Below, in pieces: positions 25,996-39,025 of a DNA stretch of 64,000 nt. This DNA is from Panagrolaimus kolymaensis (taxonomy: Eukaryota; Nematoda; Chromadorea; Rhabditida; Panagrolaimidae): the NCBI GenBank assembly GCA_028622995.1, contig JAJQJQ010000062.1, positions 1 through 64,000 of the forward strand. Reading direction: 5' to 3'. A model generated the notes under the pieces. That model searched no databases. It was given only the letters and a program-made list of their open reading frames with translations, and was not told the DNA's origin. The position numbers and the translations under genes were made by a program. Every line of letters starts with the position of its first letter. The first letter of the stretch is position 1.

Positions 25996-28033
25996 TGGTC
26001 GTGGTGGCTGACTACATCCAAAATAAGAGAGAGAAGAGAGGTGTTGCTTTTTTTTTGAATTGAATTGGTCAAATCGAAAAAAAGAAGAGGAATGACCAGT
26101 GGTCACTTTTTTATTTATTTATATTTGTTTTTTACTTTGTTTTCTTCCTCGACGCTGACAAACAGCAGCGACGCTCTGGGTGGTACTGTGTGTTTGAATG
26201 AATGTGCATTCGCGTGTCAGTTATATATAAAAAATAATGAAGTCTTCATAATATTTGATAATAATAAATATCCATCTTAAAACTAAAACTAAAAAAAAGA
26301 AGGAGAGTATTAAAAAAATAATTTACATGGTGGTAACAACAAAATGGCACCACAAACACCCATAAATACATACAAACTTTTATGAGTCCACCACATTTAA
26401 AAAAAGAAGCGGCGTTCATGTTTGTTGCAATATTTACTTTTGTTATTTACAACTTTTTGTATTTAAAAAGAAAAAGAAAACAAAGTTTCATGTTCCATCT
26501 TTTTTACTTTCATTTGCAAACATAAAAATGAAGAAGAAAAATATATTTACTCTTTTTATGGGTAAATAAGTGTGTGTGGTCAAAAATGGCTGTCATCATT
26601 CCAACAAGAACAACAAAAAAGTGAGCATCCTTCTTTCTTCCTTCTTTTTTTTTTTTCATTGAGCAAAAAAAAAGCTAGCAATCAATGAGACTGGCACTGG
26701 TAGTTGTTGTTGTTGTACAAAGGAGTCGTAAGTCACACTTCTCTTATTCTTCCCCCAACATTATTAATTTCTCTTCCATTTTACATTGTGGTCAGTCAAA
26801 TATTTTGTTTTTTTGAGGCATGTAAACAAATTATAATATGTATTTTTTTTATCCCTAAGTAGTAGAATAGTCTTAAACGTGCATTTGTTTGCAAACAGTA
26901 AAGAAATAATAAAAACGAAAAGCAGCAGCATCCAAATTTGAAAAATTCAATAGGACGATAACAAAAAAATAATCAATATAAGTAATGAAACAATATTTGA
27001 TGGAAGATTAAGATTGAGTTGCTGCCGCCATTCATGTTTAGTTGTTGAATCTCCATTTTTGCTAAATGGTAAATTTGATGACGACGACCAGCCAGATTGA
27101 ATAATAACTTTTTTAACTTCAAATCTAAAATATTCCATATAAATCAAAGAATCCAAAAAAGAAGGTTAAGCTTACTTTTAATTACCCGAGGAAATCACAA
27201 TTGTATCAGCGAAACCTTCATCAATAATTTTTCCAATCAATTCACTATCACTCAATCTTTTTCTTTTTGCAAGTTGTTAATAAATAAGTCTGTCAGAAAG
27301 AAAAAAAGAAAGAAAGAAGATGAAGTCAACGTGACAACCAAATGCCAGCAATCATCGATTGATCACAATTTCATGACAAACGCAAAAATTGAAGGGTTTT
27401 CAATGGTTGCAAATTTGCAAAAATTTGAAATAGGTAATAAAACAAAACTCTTTCATGTAAAAAATGACAAAGATTGTTTGGAAATGAATAAAAGGCAGCA
27501 TTGCACCTTCAGACAAATTACCTTCTCACAACAAAGCCTATAATTGAGGGAAAAAGCGCCATTTTATGCGGCTTATGAAAACATTGCAAAATTTTGATGG
27601 TTGTTATTGTTATTAGCTAAAATCGTAGAAACTTAAAGTTGTTAATTATTACCAGTAAATAGTATGTAAAACGTAAAGGGTGATGAATGAGTATTAGTTG
27701 AAAGCTTTCAAATGACCAGATCAAAGGCTGCTGCGTTACCACTTGAGGTATCTTAGACTAACGGAAATCGTGAAAGCTTAGAAAGGGTTTATTCATTAGT
27801 TGATAAAACAAAGCTAATCATGACCAAGTTCCTCAAATCTTTTATTCAGCTTTCTCAGCTAATCTTATAAGTTATAAACTAATTCCACAAAAACCAAAAA
27901 AGACACACAAAAATTCAAGGAAACATTTTATTCAAAGCACACACACAATAAAATAAATAACACAGGTTAGTCAGAAATGACAAAAAAGAAACATGAGCAA
28001 GTGTGCTATATTAAATACATCATGGCGAGACCA
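25996..28033. other. Intergenic region between the hAT-like element and ubiquitin
   Basis: Mostly AT-rich low-complexity sequence. Open frames at 26947-27156 (minus) and 27097-27543 (plus, TTG start) overlap each other and match nothing I know, so I do not call them. The last 100 bases form the ubiquitin 3' UTR. Confidence 0.5.
27927..27932 (-). terminator. Polyadenylation signal for polyubiquitin
   Basis: TTTATT on the plus strand is AATAAA on the minus strand, about 100 bases after the ubiquitin stop codon. Confidence 0.6.
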
Positions 28034-29959
<1,926 letters not shown>

Positions 29960-31289
29960 ATGAACAACAACAGCAGTCAACAACACTCAAAATCAATCAT
30001 CAAAAAGAAAGAAATGCCTACAACTGAAGATCGAACAAGAACGGTGGATGAAGGAAATAATAACAATAATAATGAAAATAATGGAGGACGATCAACAAGA
30101 TCATCTAGAAAAGTGAATAAACGTCGTAAAAGTGGAAATGCTCGAAATATGGTTGTAAGTTCTTTTACTTGATTGTAGCTTTGTTTTGTTTGATTTTGTT
30201 GATGGGTGAAAAGGCTTTTATGTGTGTATGTACTCTTTATGTTTTAGGCACCAATGAAATCCACCGTAGCAGCAGCAAAAACGCCAACAATTGAAGAACC
30301 TAAAATTGATACAACATCCTCTGAACAGCAACCATCTCCACGTTCATCATCTCAAAAAAGTGATTCAACAAATACAAATCGTTCAACTTCATCAATATCT
30401 TCAACTCGAAATGATAAAGAAATAATGGGAAATGGTGAAGCTCAAGGAGGTGTTGTGGCTCCACCACCTCGTGGAACGGTCAAACGATTCTTTCTCAAAT
30501 TTACTGAAAAAATTGGTGGAATTGAAAAAACTGAATATTCTCAACAATTTTTGGAATCCTTTAAAGATATCGACAATTATAAACTTGCTTTAGAAGATGT
30601 TGTGGAAAATTTGATTGGTATTGCTCAGCGTAATTCAAAGCTGTTTCAACGTCCATTAGAACGAATGCAATTTGAATATTATGATAATGAAAATCCATAT
30701 GAACAATTAACTCCTGCTCTTCGATCAACTGTGGCACTGTTCAATAATAATCCAATTGAAAAACATATTAAATGCGTTGAAAAACTTGGTACATTACATC
30801 GAGATTTTCATCGTCGTGCTCGTCGTTCGTTAAGAGATATTCGACAATTTTTATGTGTGGATTTTGATGAATTATGTCAAGCTAGAAATGGTATGTTTGT
30901 TTTCTTTATCAAAAGTTTTCGGGGTGGAAACGTGAATGGTTCAATTGGTGGTGGTTGTGATCTTACTAATACTTCCCATTTTTTAGTTCTAAATCAACGC
31001 CGTCAAGATATGGATTATGCTAAACATGAACTCAGAAATGCTAAAGCTCCTGAAGTTATTCAAATGAAAAATATCGTTTATGAAAATGCATCACAAACAT
31101 TTGAAGCTGAATTACAAAAGGTTGGTTAACTTTTCAAGAACATTGCTTTTATGGAAGTTGTTTTTTTAGGTACTCAAATTTCTTGATAAATTTCCACGTC
31201 AAAAAGAATCCCATTTAAAGAATATTCAAAACTTTTTCACGATTTATAAACTTTATCATGAACAAATGTCAATTCATCTGAAACTTTAA
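29960..31289 (+). CDS. BAR-domain protein (amphiphysin/endophilin-like fold)
   Basis: Four exons: 29960-30154, 30248-30890, 30987-31120 and 31170-31289, giving 363 residues. The first ~150 residues are polar and low complexity with a basic patch (KVNKRRKSGNARN). From about residue 160 the sequence is a long helical region: FLKFTEKIGGIEKTEYSQ, then heptad-like helices including LEDVVENLIGIAQRNSKLF and FHRRARRSLRDIRQFL, ending QMSIHLKL. The EKIGG...T opening and helix spacing resemble endophilin/amphiphysin BAR modules, which dimerise and bend membranes in endocytosis. No SH3 domain follows, unlike classical endophilin. Reading through the 96-base intron at 30891-30986 would also be open, inserting a Gly-rich segment in frame. 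BAR identity is by pattern only. Confidence 0.65.
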
Positions 31290-31618
31290 AAGAGAAATTT
31301 ATATGTTTGTATGTATGTCTTTTTTGTGTCTTTGATATGTGTAAAATAATAATAAAAAGTTTATTAAAAAATATGTGTGTATTTGAAATGGAATTCTTGG
31401 ATGGGTTAGTTTGGTATCAAAAAAGTTGAAGTTAGCTATTATTACCGTAAGCAACATTCTCCATATTTTGATTCTCTTTGGCTAAATGCAGCCTATTTGA
31501 CAACTCTAAAACAAATGCTTGCTTTTTTTCATCCTCGCCATTTTTATCTTCCTCTTTCTTCCATTCATCAAACAAATGAAATTACAGCATCAGCTTTATT
31601 TGAATCAAAAATATTAAT
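31290..31618. other. Short intergenic region BAR gene - PUS10
   Basis: 329 bases. AATAAA near 31349 fits the end of the BAR transcript. A TTACAG site at 31583-31588, about 30 bases before the PUS10 start, could accept a spliced leader. Confidence 0.45.
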
Positions 31619-33306
31619 ATGACCATTCCATTATGTCATGCATGCTTCAAATCACTTTCTGGTAATCTTGAAGATATTGAAGAAGTAGCTGAATATCATC
31701 AATGCTGTTTATGCTTTGGACTATTAAACCCAACAATATATCAAAAAATTATTGAACGAACTAAAGAAGAATATTCAAAGAATGGGTATGATGGTAAAAC
31801 CTTTGTATTAGCAGTCAATTTTCCTGTATCTCAATTATTTCGTGAGCTGTTCATTCAAAAATTGGTTGATAAGAAATGGATTGATATGACAATGTCTCCT
31901 AAATCTGTGCTAACGTATAATTTGATGTCAAAATTTAGACAGGTTTGTTGTTGATTGTTTTAGTTTTTACATAAGTCGTAGAAGCTGCTAGTTTTCATCG
32001 TCGATAAAGTTTCAAATCCACAACTAATTATAACATTTTTAGGATGGATTTCTAAAGCCAAGTTTAGCTGGTGATTTGATTATGACTGTTACATTTGAAA
32101 ATGATGAATTTGTTCAACGTGATACTGATTTCTTTCTTTGTCATAAACCTCATGGATTCCTTTCTACTGGACGAAAACGTAAAGCTGTAGAAGATGATGA
32201 CATAAAGAATTTGTTCACTAAAGTTAAAGTTCAATCTCTTGTTGATCAGCTTTCATTGAATATAATCAAGTAAAGCAACTTTACTCTTTTCTAATAATTA
32301 TTTCATCTTTCTCTTTTCAGATCATTTGAATTCGTTTCTCCAACTCAAGAACTCAATTCCACTATATCCTTTTTGCGAGATCTTGTTTATATCGGTGGAA
32401 GATATTGCAAATATTCAAGAAGTCTTCCACAATCTCCATGGACTCCAAATCATGAAACACCTAAGATTCCTGGAAATAGTGTATCTGAAATGGTTTCAAC
32501 TTCAATGAAAGATTATTTTCGATGTGATTCCACGACTTTTGTTGCTTCTGGAAGAGAAGATGTTGATGTTCGAATGCTTGGTAAAGGTCGACCATTTGCT
32601 GTTGTACTCAAAAATGCAAGAAAATGGGCTGATATGTACAATAAAGACGAAAGAGAAAAAGTTTTGACAATGTTAAAGGCAAAAGTTAATTCAGCAAATA
32701 AAGATGTTGAAATTGGAGATTTAGCTATTGTGACTCAAAAGGATACTCTGCTGCTTAATGTTGGACAAGAAGGTGAGGTTTTTGTTGTGTTTAGTAATTT
32801 CACAGAAGCTTTGTTTCAGAAAAGAAGAAAACTTACACAGCTCTTTGTTATTCTCGTGATACTGTTACTCAAGAAATGGCAAGAAAACTTGAAGCTGCTA
32901 TGCCTATTGAAATCACTCAACTTACTCCCGTTCGAGTTTTATTTCGTCGACCATTGATTGATCGAAAACGAACTATTCATGCAGCGAAGATTCAAATATT
33001 AGATGATCATTATTTTTACTTAAGGTTAGTTTTTGGTGTTAACTCTGTTTTTTCATTTGTTTTGCTTTTTTCAGTGTTGAAACTCAAGCTGGAACGTATG
33101 TTAAAGAATTTGTTCATAGTGATTTTGGACGAACTCGTCCTTCAGTTGGTACATTACTTGGTTTTGAATTAACTGATGGTTTATCTATTGTTGAATTGGA
33201 TGTTGAAGCTGTTGATCTTGAATGGCCACCAAAGAAATCAGCTAAAGTTGTTGAAGTTAACGTCGCAAATGCAGCTGTTGGAGTTGAAACTATTGATGGA
33301 ATATAA
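31619..33306 (+). CDS. PUS10: tRNA pseudouridine synthase PUS10
   Basis: Five exons: 31619-31942, 32043-32269, 32321-32772, 32820-33024 and 33075-33306, giving 479 residues (human PUS10 is about 529). The N-terminus has two CxxC pairs (CHACF near residue 6, CCLCF near 37), the zinc site of the THUMP-containing accessory domain. The catalytic core is clear: IGGRYCKYSRSLPQSPW, then SGREDVDVRMLGKGRPF, whose DVD segment carries the catalytic aspartate. Then come KKKTYTALCYSRD, a TPVRVLFRRP motif, and ETQAGTYVKEFVHSDFGRT. The enzyme makes pseudouridine at positions 54/55 in the T-arm of some tRNAs in archaea and animals. Only 202 bases separate it from TOP3B on the same strand. Confidence 0.95.
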
Positions 33307-33487
33307 TAATAATTTATAATTTGTTGTTTATGTTTAATGCTTTGTTGAGTTTGATATAAATTTTATTGTTGTTGTTATTGTTTTTTGGATTATTGTTTTA
33401 TGGAAGTTGTTTTTTCAACGGTTTTATCTTTTTCAAAGAAACTTGAAAGATTTCTTTGGATTCTTTGAACTTGTTTTGATAATTATG

Positions 33488-33493
33488 TTTAGG
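33488..33493 (+). promoter_or_regulatory. Likely trans-splice acceptor before TOP3B
   Basis: GTTTAG at 33488-33493 lies 15 bases before the TOP3B ATG and just 180 bases after the PUS10 stop. No upstream coding exon needs it, so it fits a spliced-leader acceptor for a downstream operon gene. Confidence 0.5.
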
Positions 33494-33508
33494 CTTTAAC
33501 AAAAAAAG

Positions 33509-36500
33509 ATGAGTGCCACGGTATTAATGGTAGCTGAAAAGCCAATTTTGGCGGAATCCATTGCTAAAATTCTTTCCAATGGAAAATTACAATCCCGAAA
33601 AGGCATGAATGGAGCATGCTCGGTTCATGAATACCAAGACACCTTTCTTGGTCGACCAGCTCGTTTCAAAGTTACATCAACCTGTGGACATGTTATGGGT
33701 TTAGACTTTCCTCCTAAATACAATAATTGGGATCGAGTTGATCCCATTGATCTTTTCTCATGTGATACAGAAAAGAAAGAAGCAAATCCAAAATTAAAAA
33801 TGGTTAAATATTTATACACTGAAGCTAAAGGATGTGATTATCTTGTTTTATGGTTAGATTGTGATAAAGAAGGTGAAAATATTTGTTTTGAAGTTATCGA
33901 TTCTGTTAAAGGTTCAATGAAACGAACAGATATGGAATTTATTTTTAGGTAAACCAAAGACATTTTTTTGATAAACTAATAAGAATTGGTTTTTTAGAGC
34001 TCATTTTTCTGCAATTAGTGATAAAGAAATAAAACAAGCAATGAAAAATTTAATTAAACCTAATTTAAATGAATCTCTTTCGGTTGATGCAAGACAAGAA
34101 TTGGATTTGAGAGTTGGGTGTGCATTTACTCGATTTCAAACAAGATATTTTCAAGTATGTTTTTTTATTGTTTTTTTTTTGGATTCTAAATTACTGAAGC
34201 TTTGAGTTTCTTGATAATCAGCGGCGGCTTTATTAACTCAATTTTTTTTTTTGCAAATTTATGGAAATAACGAAGCTTCAATAATCCAAGCATTAGTTTT
34301 TAATATGGATTTTTACTAACCAAATTTGTTTATTTGTTTTCCAGGACAAATATGGCGATTTGGATTCCACTTGCATTTCATTTGGCCCATGTCAAACTCC
34401 AACTTTATCCTTTTGTGTAAAGCGTCATGATCAAATCATTGAATTTACGCCTGAACCATATTGGGTTTTACAAACCACCATTGAAACTCCATCAGGCAAA
34501 GGAATAAAACTGGATTGGAATCGTGAAAGAATATTTGATCGAGAAATAGCAAATGTTTTTCTTTCAAGAGTTAAATCTTGTGACTCCGTAAAATTATCTT
34601 CAATTTCATCTAAAGAATCAAGAAAAGAAAAGCCCACAGCTTTAAATACAGTGGAATTGCTTCGAGTTGCTTCATCTTCACTTGGACTTGGTCCAGCTCA
34701 AACTATGTCGAATGCCGAACATTTATACACTCATGGTTATATTAGTTATCCACGAACTGAAACCACAGCATATCCAAATAGTTTTGATTTTAATTTTGTG
34801 CTAAAATTATTAAAATCAGGAAAATATGCGGATATTGCACAACAAATTTTGGATGAAGGAATACATAAACCTAAATCAGGTGAAAATAAAGGCGATCATC
34901 CTCCAATAACTCCAATGAAAGCAAATAATGGATATTTATCGGGTGATCAATTAAGAATATACGATTATGTAACAGCTCATTTTTTGGGAACTATTATGAA
35001 ACCATGCAAATATATGGTTTCCACGTTTAAGTAAGTCCACGATTATATAATTGAATTTTTCAAAAATTGAAAAAATAAAAGAATCGCCTGCTTTTTAGAT
35101 TCACAGCAAACACCGAAACTTTTACCCTTCAAAGTCGAAAGGTTATTGATCCTGGGTTTACTCAAGTTATGACATGGCAACAAATAACCGATGATGAAAG
35201 TTTTTCTGATTTTAAAGAAGGCCAAAATTATCGAATTGATAATGTTGATTTAATTGAACGAAAAACTTCACCACCTGATTATTTAACAGAATCTGAACTT
35301 ATTACATTAATGGAAAAATATGGAATTGGAACGGATGCAAGTATTCCCGTTCATATAACTAATATTTCATCAAGAAATTATGTTACTGTAAGTCTTTAAT
35401 CGATTAATATTTTGCTTGGAATGGAAATTTTTTAAAAGAAAATTAATGATTGTTGCATTTTTTTAGGTTGAATCAGGTCGAAGACTTATTCCAACTAAAC
35501 TTGGTGTAGCTTTAGTTCATGGTTATCGTAAAATTGATCCCGAACTTATTTTACCAACTATGAGATCTGAAATTGAAACCCAACTCAATTTAATCGCAAG
35601 TGGAAAAGTTAAATATGATGAAGTAACATTTCATGTTCTTGAAATGTTCCGATTAAAATTTAAATATTTTGTTCAAAATGTCGCTAAAATTGATGCACTT
35701 TTTGAAGATTCTTTCACGACTTTAGCAGATTCTGGAAAACCATTTTCTCGATGTGGAAAATGTAAAAGATTTATGAAATTAGTGGCTTCTCGACCTCAAA
35801 GACTTTATTGCCCAATTTGTCAAGAAACTTTAGCTCTTCCAACTGGACGAGATGGAAGTGTACGATTACATGGAGAAAATAAATGTCCATTAGATAATTT
35901 TGATTTACTTTATTGGGCTGCAAGTGGAGGAAAGCTCGCGGATTCATGGTCATTTTGTCCATATTGTTTTAATAATCCACCTTTTGAAGATATGAAAAAG
36001 GGTTCAGGTTGTAATAATTGCACCCATCCTACTTGTAAACATGGAATGATGTAAGTCTATTTTATTTTTATTTTTGGATATGTGGCGAAAGGATACGATA
36101 ATTAGGTAATAACCTTTGTGGAAAAACATAATTGTGGCAACTTTTTTGGAATATTTTTTCTAAACTAACTTTTTCTTTAAATCCATACATTTTTAGTGCT
36201 CAGAGCATTTGTCAATGCTTGAATGAATGCAATAATGGTGCTGGTGTTCTCGTTTTGGACCCTCAATCTGGACCCAAATGGCGTTTAGCTTGTAATCGAT
36301 GCCCCTCAGTTGTCACGGCTTTTGAAGGAGCTTCCAAATTTAAACTTCTTGATAAAGAATGTAGCGATTGTGGAGCTAAATATGTTCATGCTGAATATGC
36401 AAAGGTTGGATTTTCTAAGATGGATATTTTTATAAAACAAATTTTTTTGTTTAGGATAAAACAAAAATTCCCTCTGGTGATTTATCTTTTAATGGATGTA

Positions 36501-36712
36501 TCTTTTGTTTAAAAGATTTTCTTGGTCCATGTGTTAATTTAATTCATGCTCAATTAACAGATAATATTCAACGAATTAATACCAATCGAGGAGGCCGAGG
36601 TGGCGGAAGAGGTGGCCGTGGAGGTCGAGGTGGTGGACGAGGCGGAAGAGGACGTGGTGGACCTCCTCGAGGTGGAAATTCAAGAGGAAGAGGTGGAGGA
36701 GATTATTATTAA
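33509..36712 (+). CDS. TOP3B: DNA/RNA topoisomerase 3-beta
   Basis: Seven exons: 33509-33948, 33998-34154, 34345-35030, 35099-35387, 35467-36050, 36197-36404 and 36455-36712, giving 873 residues (human 862). The TOPRIM domain starts with [15 protein letters not shown] and has the metal-binding [12 protein letters not shown]. The 5Y-CAP core has [13 protein letters not shown] and the active-site motif [14 protein letters not shown], where the tyrosine attacks the single-strand backbone. The C-terminal part has several CxxC zinc ribbons. The last ~40 residues are RGG/GGR repeats ending DYY. Type IA topoisomerases pass single strands; TOP3B with its RGG box also acts on mRNA with TDRD3. Both active-site tyrosine and acidic TOPRIM residues are intact. 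Confidence 0.97.
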
Positions 36713-37769
36713 AAATGATTGAAAGTGTTTTTTGTAGTTACACGTTTGTCTTGAATTGTTTGTTTTTTGTTTTTAGCGACAATTCTGTTATTATTGAAAT
36801 TTACTGTTTATTTTTAAATAAAATGTTTGAAAAAAAAAATTTTGAGGTTAAAGAAAAATTAAAAAACTTTTCATATTCGAAATTGTTTGAACTTTTATTT
36901 AACTATTGAATAAAAAAGTTATTTTGCTATTCATCCCGATTTTATTGACAAACTTTTTTGTTATTTCTTTTAACTTGAAAAATAAAAATTAAACTTTTAA
37001 AGAATTTATTATTTATTTATAATTGTAAAATTTATGATTTTAAATTTTTTACTTTCAAATTTTTTTGATGATTGTAGAATTCTTTAAAATTTATCATTTA
37101 AATTAATGGTGGTGGTGGCGGATTGAATGTCCCTGTGGGGAATGATTGCTAAGAGTTTGTTATTTTTTGTTTCAAAATAATTCGGATTTGTATTTTTTAA
37201 ACTGAAATTATTCCGTCAATAATTATTATATGATTACCTATGAAATCAGGCTTTAATAAATTTAATGGGAAAAAAGAAAAAAATTTATTAAAATATTCGA
37301 AACAAAGTCGCTAAAAAAATGTACCAACTAAAAATGTCAAATAGCTGCTTTATTTTTTTTCTCTTAGATTTGTAGAGAAAAGGGGGAGATCGAGAGCATA
37401 ACTTTATCTAGCTTCTCGATCTCTCGGGCATTTTTATATTAAACATTCTTTTCTCTTTTTTATTCACTTCTCACTTTTTTTCTCTTTCAAATAAAGCAGA
37501 CAATAAATTTCTCTCGAAATTAATCCTATTTACGATTTTTATTTTAACCAAATGAGGAAGATGAGAAATCTTGAACGCGCGCATTTATATGTATAAAAAA
37601 CTCTATTCACGACAACTTTTCAATTCTCTGAAACGCAGCTTTTTTACGCCGAATTACAATGTGATTGATGTCTTTCAAGATCCATCTAAATAATTTGCTG
37701 CGGAGGTCGAAATCACCACAAACAGAAACGTTGAGATGAGAGAGAAAGCTCTCTGCAAAATAAAGTTTA
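36713..37769. other. Intergenic region after TOP3B
   Basis: AATAAA near 36820 fits the end of the TOP3B transcript. Around 37375-37445 a CT/GA-rich patch (CTAGCTTCTCGATCTCTCGG) breaks the AT-rich sequence. No gene is seen. Confidence 0.5.
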
Positions 37770-37832
37770 TTGCTTTTTTAATAATTTTATAATCACAATT
37801 TTTCCAAGTTTGGAAATAAAAACAAATTAAAT

Positions 37833-38735
37833 TTATTGGTTAAAAACAGATGGTTTAAAATTTTTGAGTGGTCTCTTATTTATATTAATGGATGGTCGAG
37901 CATTTCCATGAATTTTATACCAATGTTCTAATATTTCGTTATTAAAATTTGCAACAACTTCTTCGTTTATGCTTCGACTGAATATTAAGACGATTGAGGC
38001 CCATGGAGTTGAATGTTTCTAAAAAAACATCAAAATCCAAAACAAAAAACTATGAAAACTTTCTTTTTTACTTTGTTCACCGAAAAATTTTTTCAAAACT
38101 TACAGTAATAAATTGTATGAAATCGTTATTACATAACGAATCGCTCATAATAAAAAGTTTGAAGGTTGTGAATTTATGGTTTCTTTATAAAACCCATTAA
38201 TTTTCTTGAGGTATTGTAAGAGATGGAAAATTTTATACTAAAAGAAAAAAATATTTATGCAAAGAATTCAAAAAAAAAATTAAATTGCCAGTTACTTACT
38301 CAATGTAGGACGCATTTGGTAAATTTTGAATTAAATCCTCTAATTTTATGAAATTCATATTTTGTTTTTGTTGAAGAATAAAAACATAAAAAAATACGAT
38401 TTTTTTGATAGTTTTTGATTTTGTAAGAAAATTATAATAAGAAACAGAAAAGTGTTGATTGCAAATTTTTAAATATCGAAAATTGCAATGATTTAATTTT
38501 TGACAATTGTTTGAATATTTGTTGGATATAAACCTTCGTAGATTGTAATGGAATTGGTTATATAAAGATTATTCGGAAAACTTTCATAAATGGATTTTGA
38601 ACTATTTCCATTTACCCTATGACAAGCCGAAAAAAAAAAACACAATTTATGACACCGAATTTTTTTGGCAATTATTTTCCAGTTGATAAATTTAATAAAC
38701 CTATAAAGCTTATAACAAATATTTATCGCAAGCAC
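37833..38735 (-). pseudogene. F-box-like/FTH-type protein, decayed copy A
   Basis: Read on the minus strand, the last exon (38018-37833) still encodes a good C-terminus beginning KHSTPWASIVLIFSR and ending SVFNQ. The leucine-rich middle part reads LYPTNIQTIVKN and then needs a +1 shift near 38500 to continue as CNFRYLKICNQHFSVS, because copy B has one extra A there. The next exon (near 38235-38160) also has stops. The domain resembles the F-box-like genes at 53972 and 57887 (compare SxxYNFLTKSKTIKKI with DYNFLTSSKTLESL). I see no F-box start in this copy. Confidence 0.7.
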
Positions 38736-38828
38736 TTTATTTTACTCCAAAAAATAAGATCGCAGTTTCTTTTACAATCGTAGAGAGAATAGAGCATCTG
38801 ATTTCCATGCATGCACGTTGGAAAAAAA

Positions 38829-38837
38829 GGCGGGAAA
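38829..38837 (+). promoter_or_regulatory. E2F-like site GGCGGGAAA, copy A
   Basis: GGCGGGAAA is the complement of TTTCCCGCC, an E2F/DP consensus. It sits 197 bases before the start codon and is present in all three copies of this promoter, next to CCATGCATGCACG. Confidence 0.5.
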
Positions 38838-38952
38838 AATTCACAACATTCATTTTTTCATTCTAACAAAACGTTTTTTCATTTTACATATTTATTCAAA
38901 TTTTGATTTTTTTGCATTTATCAAAGTTGCTTCAAAATTTGCTATGATTAAA

Positions 38953-38960
38953 TATAAAAG
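38953..38960 (+). promoter_or_regulatory. TATA box TATAAAAG, copy A
   Basis: TATAAAAGCTCAAAT lies 73 bases before the ATG and is kept in copies B (43838) and C (48231). Start of transcription would be expected near 38985. Confidence 0.6.
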
Positions 38961-39025
38961 CTCAAATCATTCATTTTCAACTTTTGAAACTCCCTGCAAT
39001 CGGTCGTCATCAAAAGAAAGCAAAA

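Noticed and set aside
25687..26106. Pro/Arg-rich frames across 25.7-26.1 kb on both strands
   Set aside because: They are translations of the GGGGACGGG repeats of the hAT-like MITE.
26947..27543. Two overlapping frames between the MITE and ubiquitin, one ending with a serine/tryptophan-rich stretch
   Set aside because: No domain, no splice partners and overlapping opposite strands. The plus frame begins at TTG. Cannot be supported.
27715..27790. tRNA-like stretch (CAAGTGGTAACGCAGCAGCC on the minus strand)
   Set aside because: No acceptor stem, anticodon stem or T-arm could be paired around it.
37375..37445. Possible promoter element or small RNA in the CT-rich patch after TOP3B
   Set aside because: Only base composition is unusual; no motif or pairing stands out.
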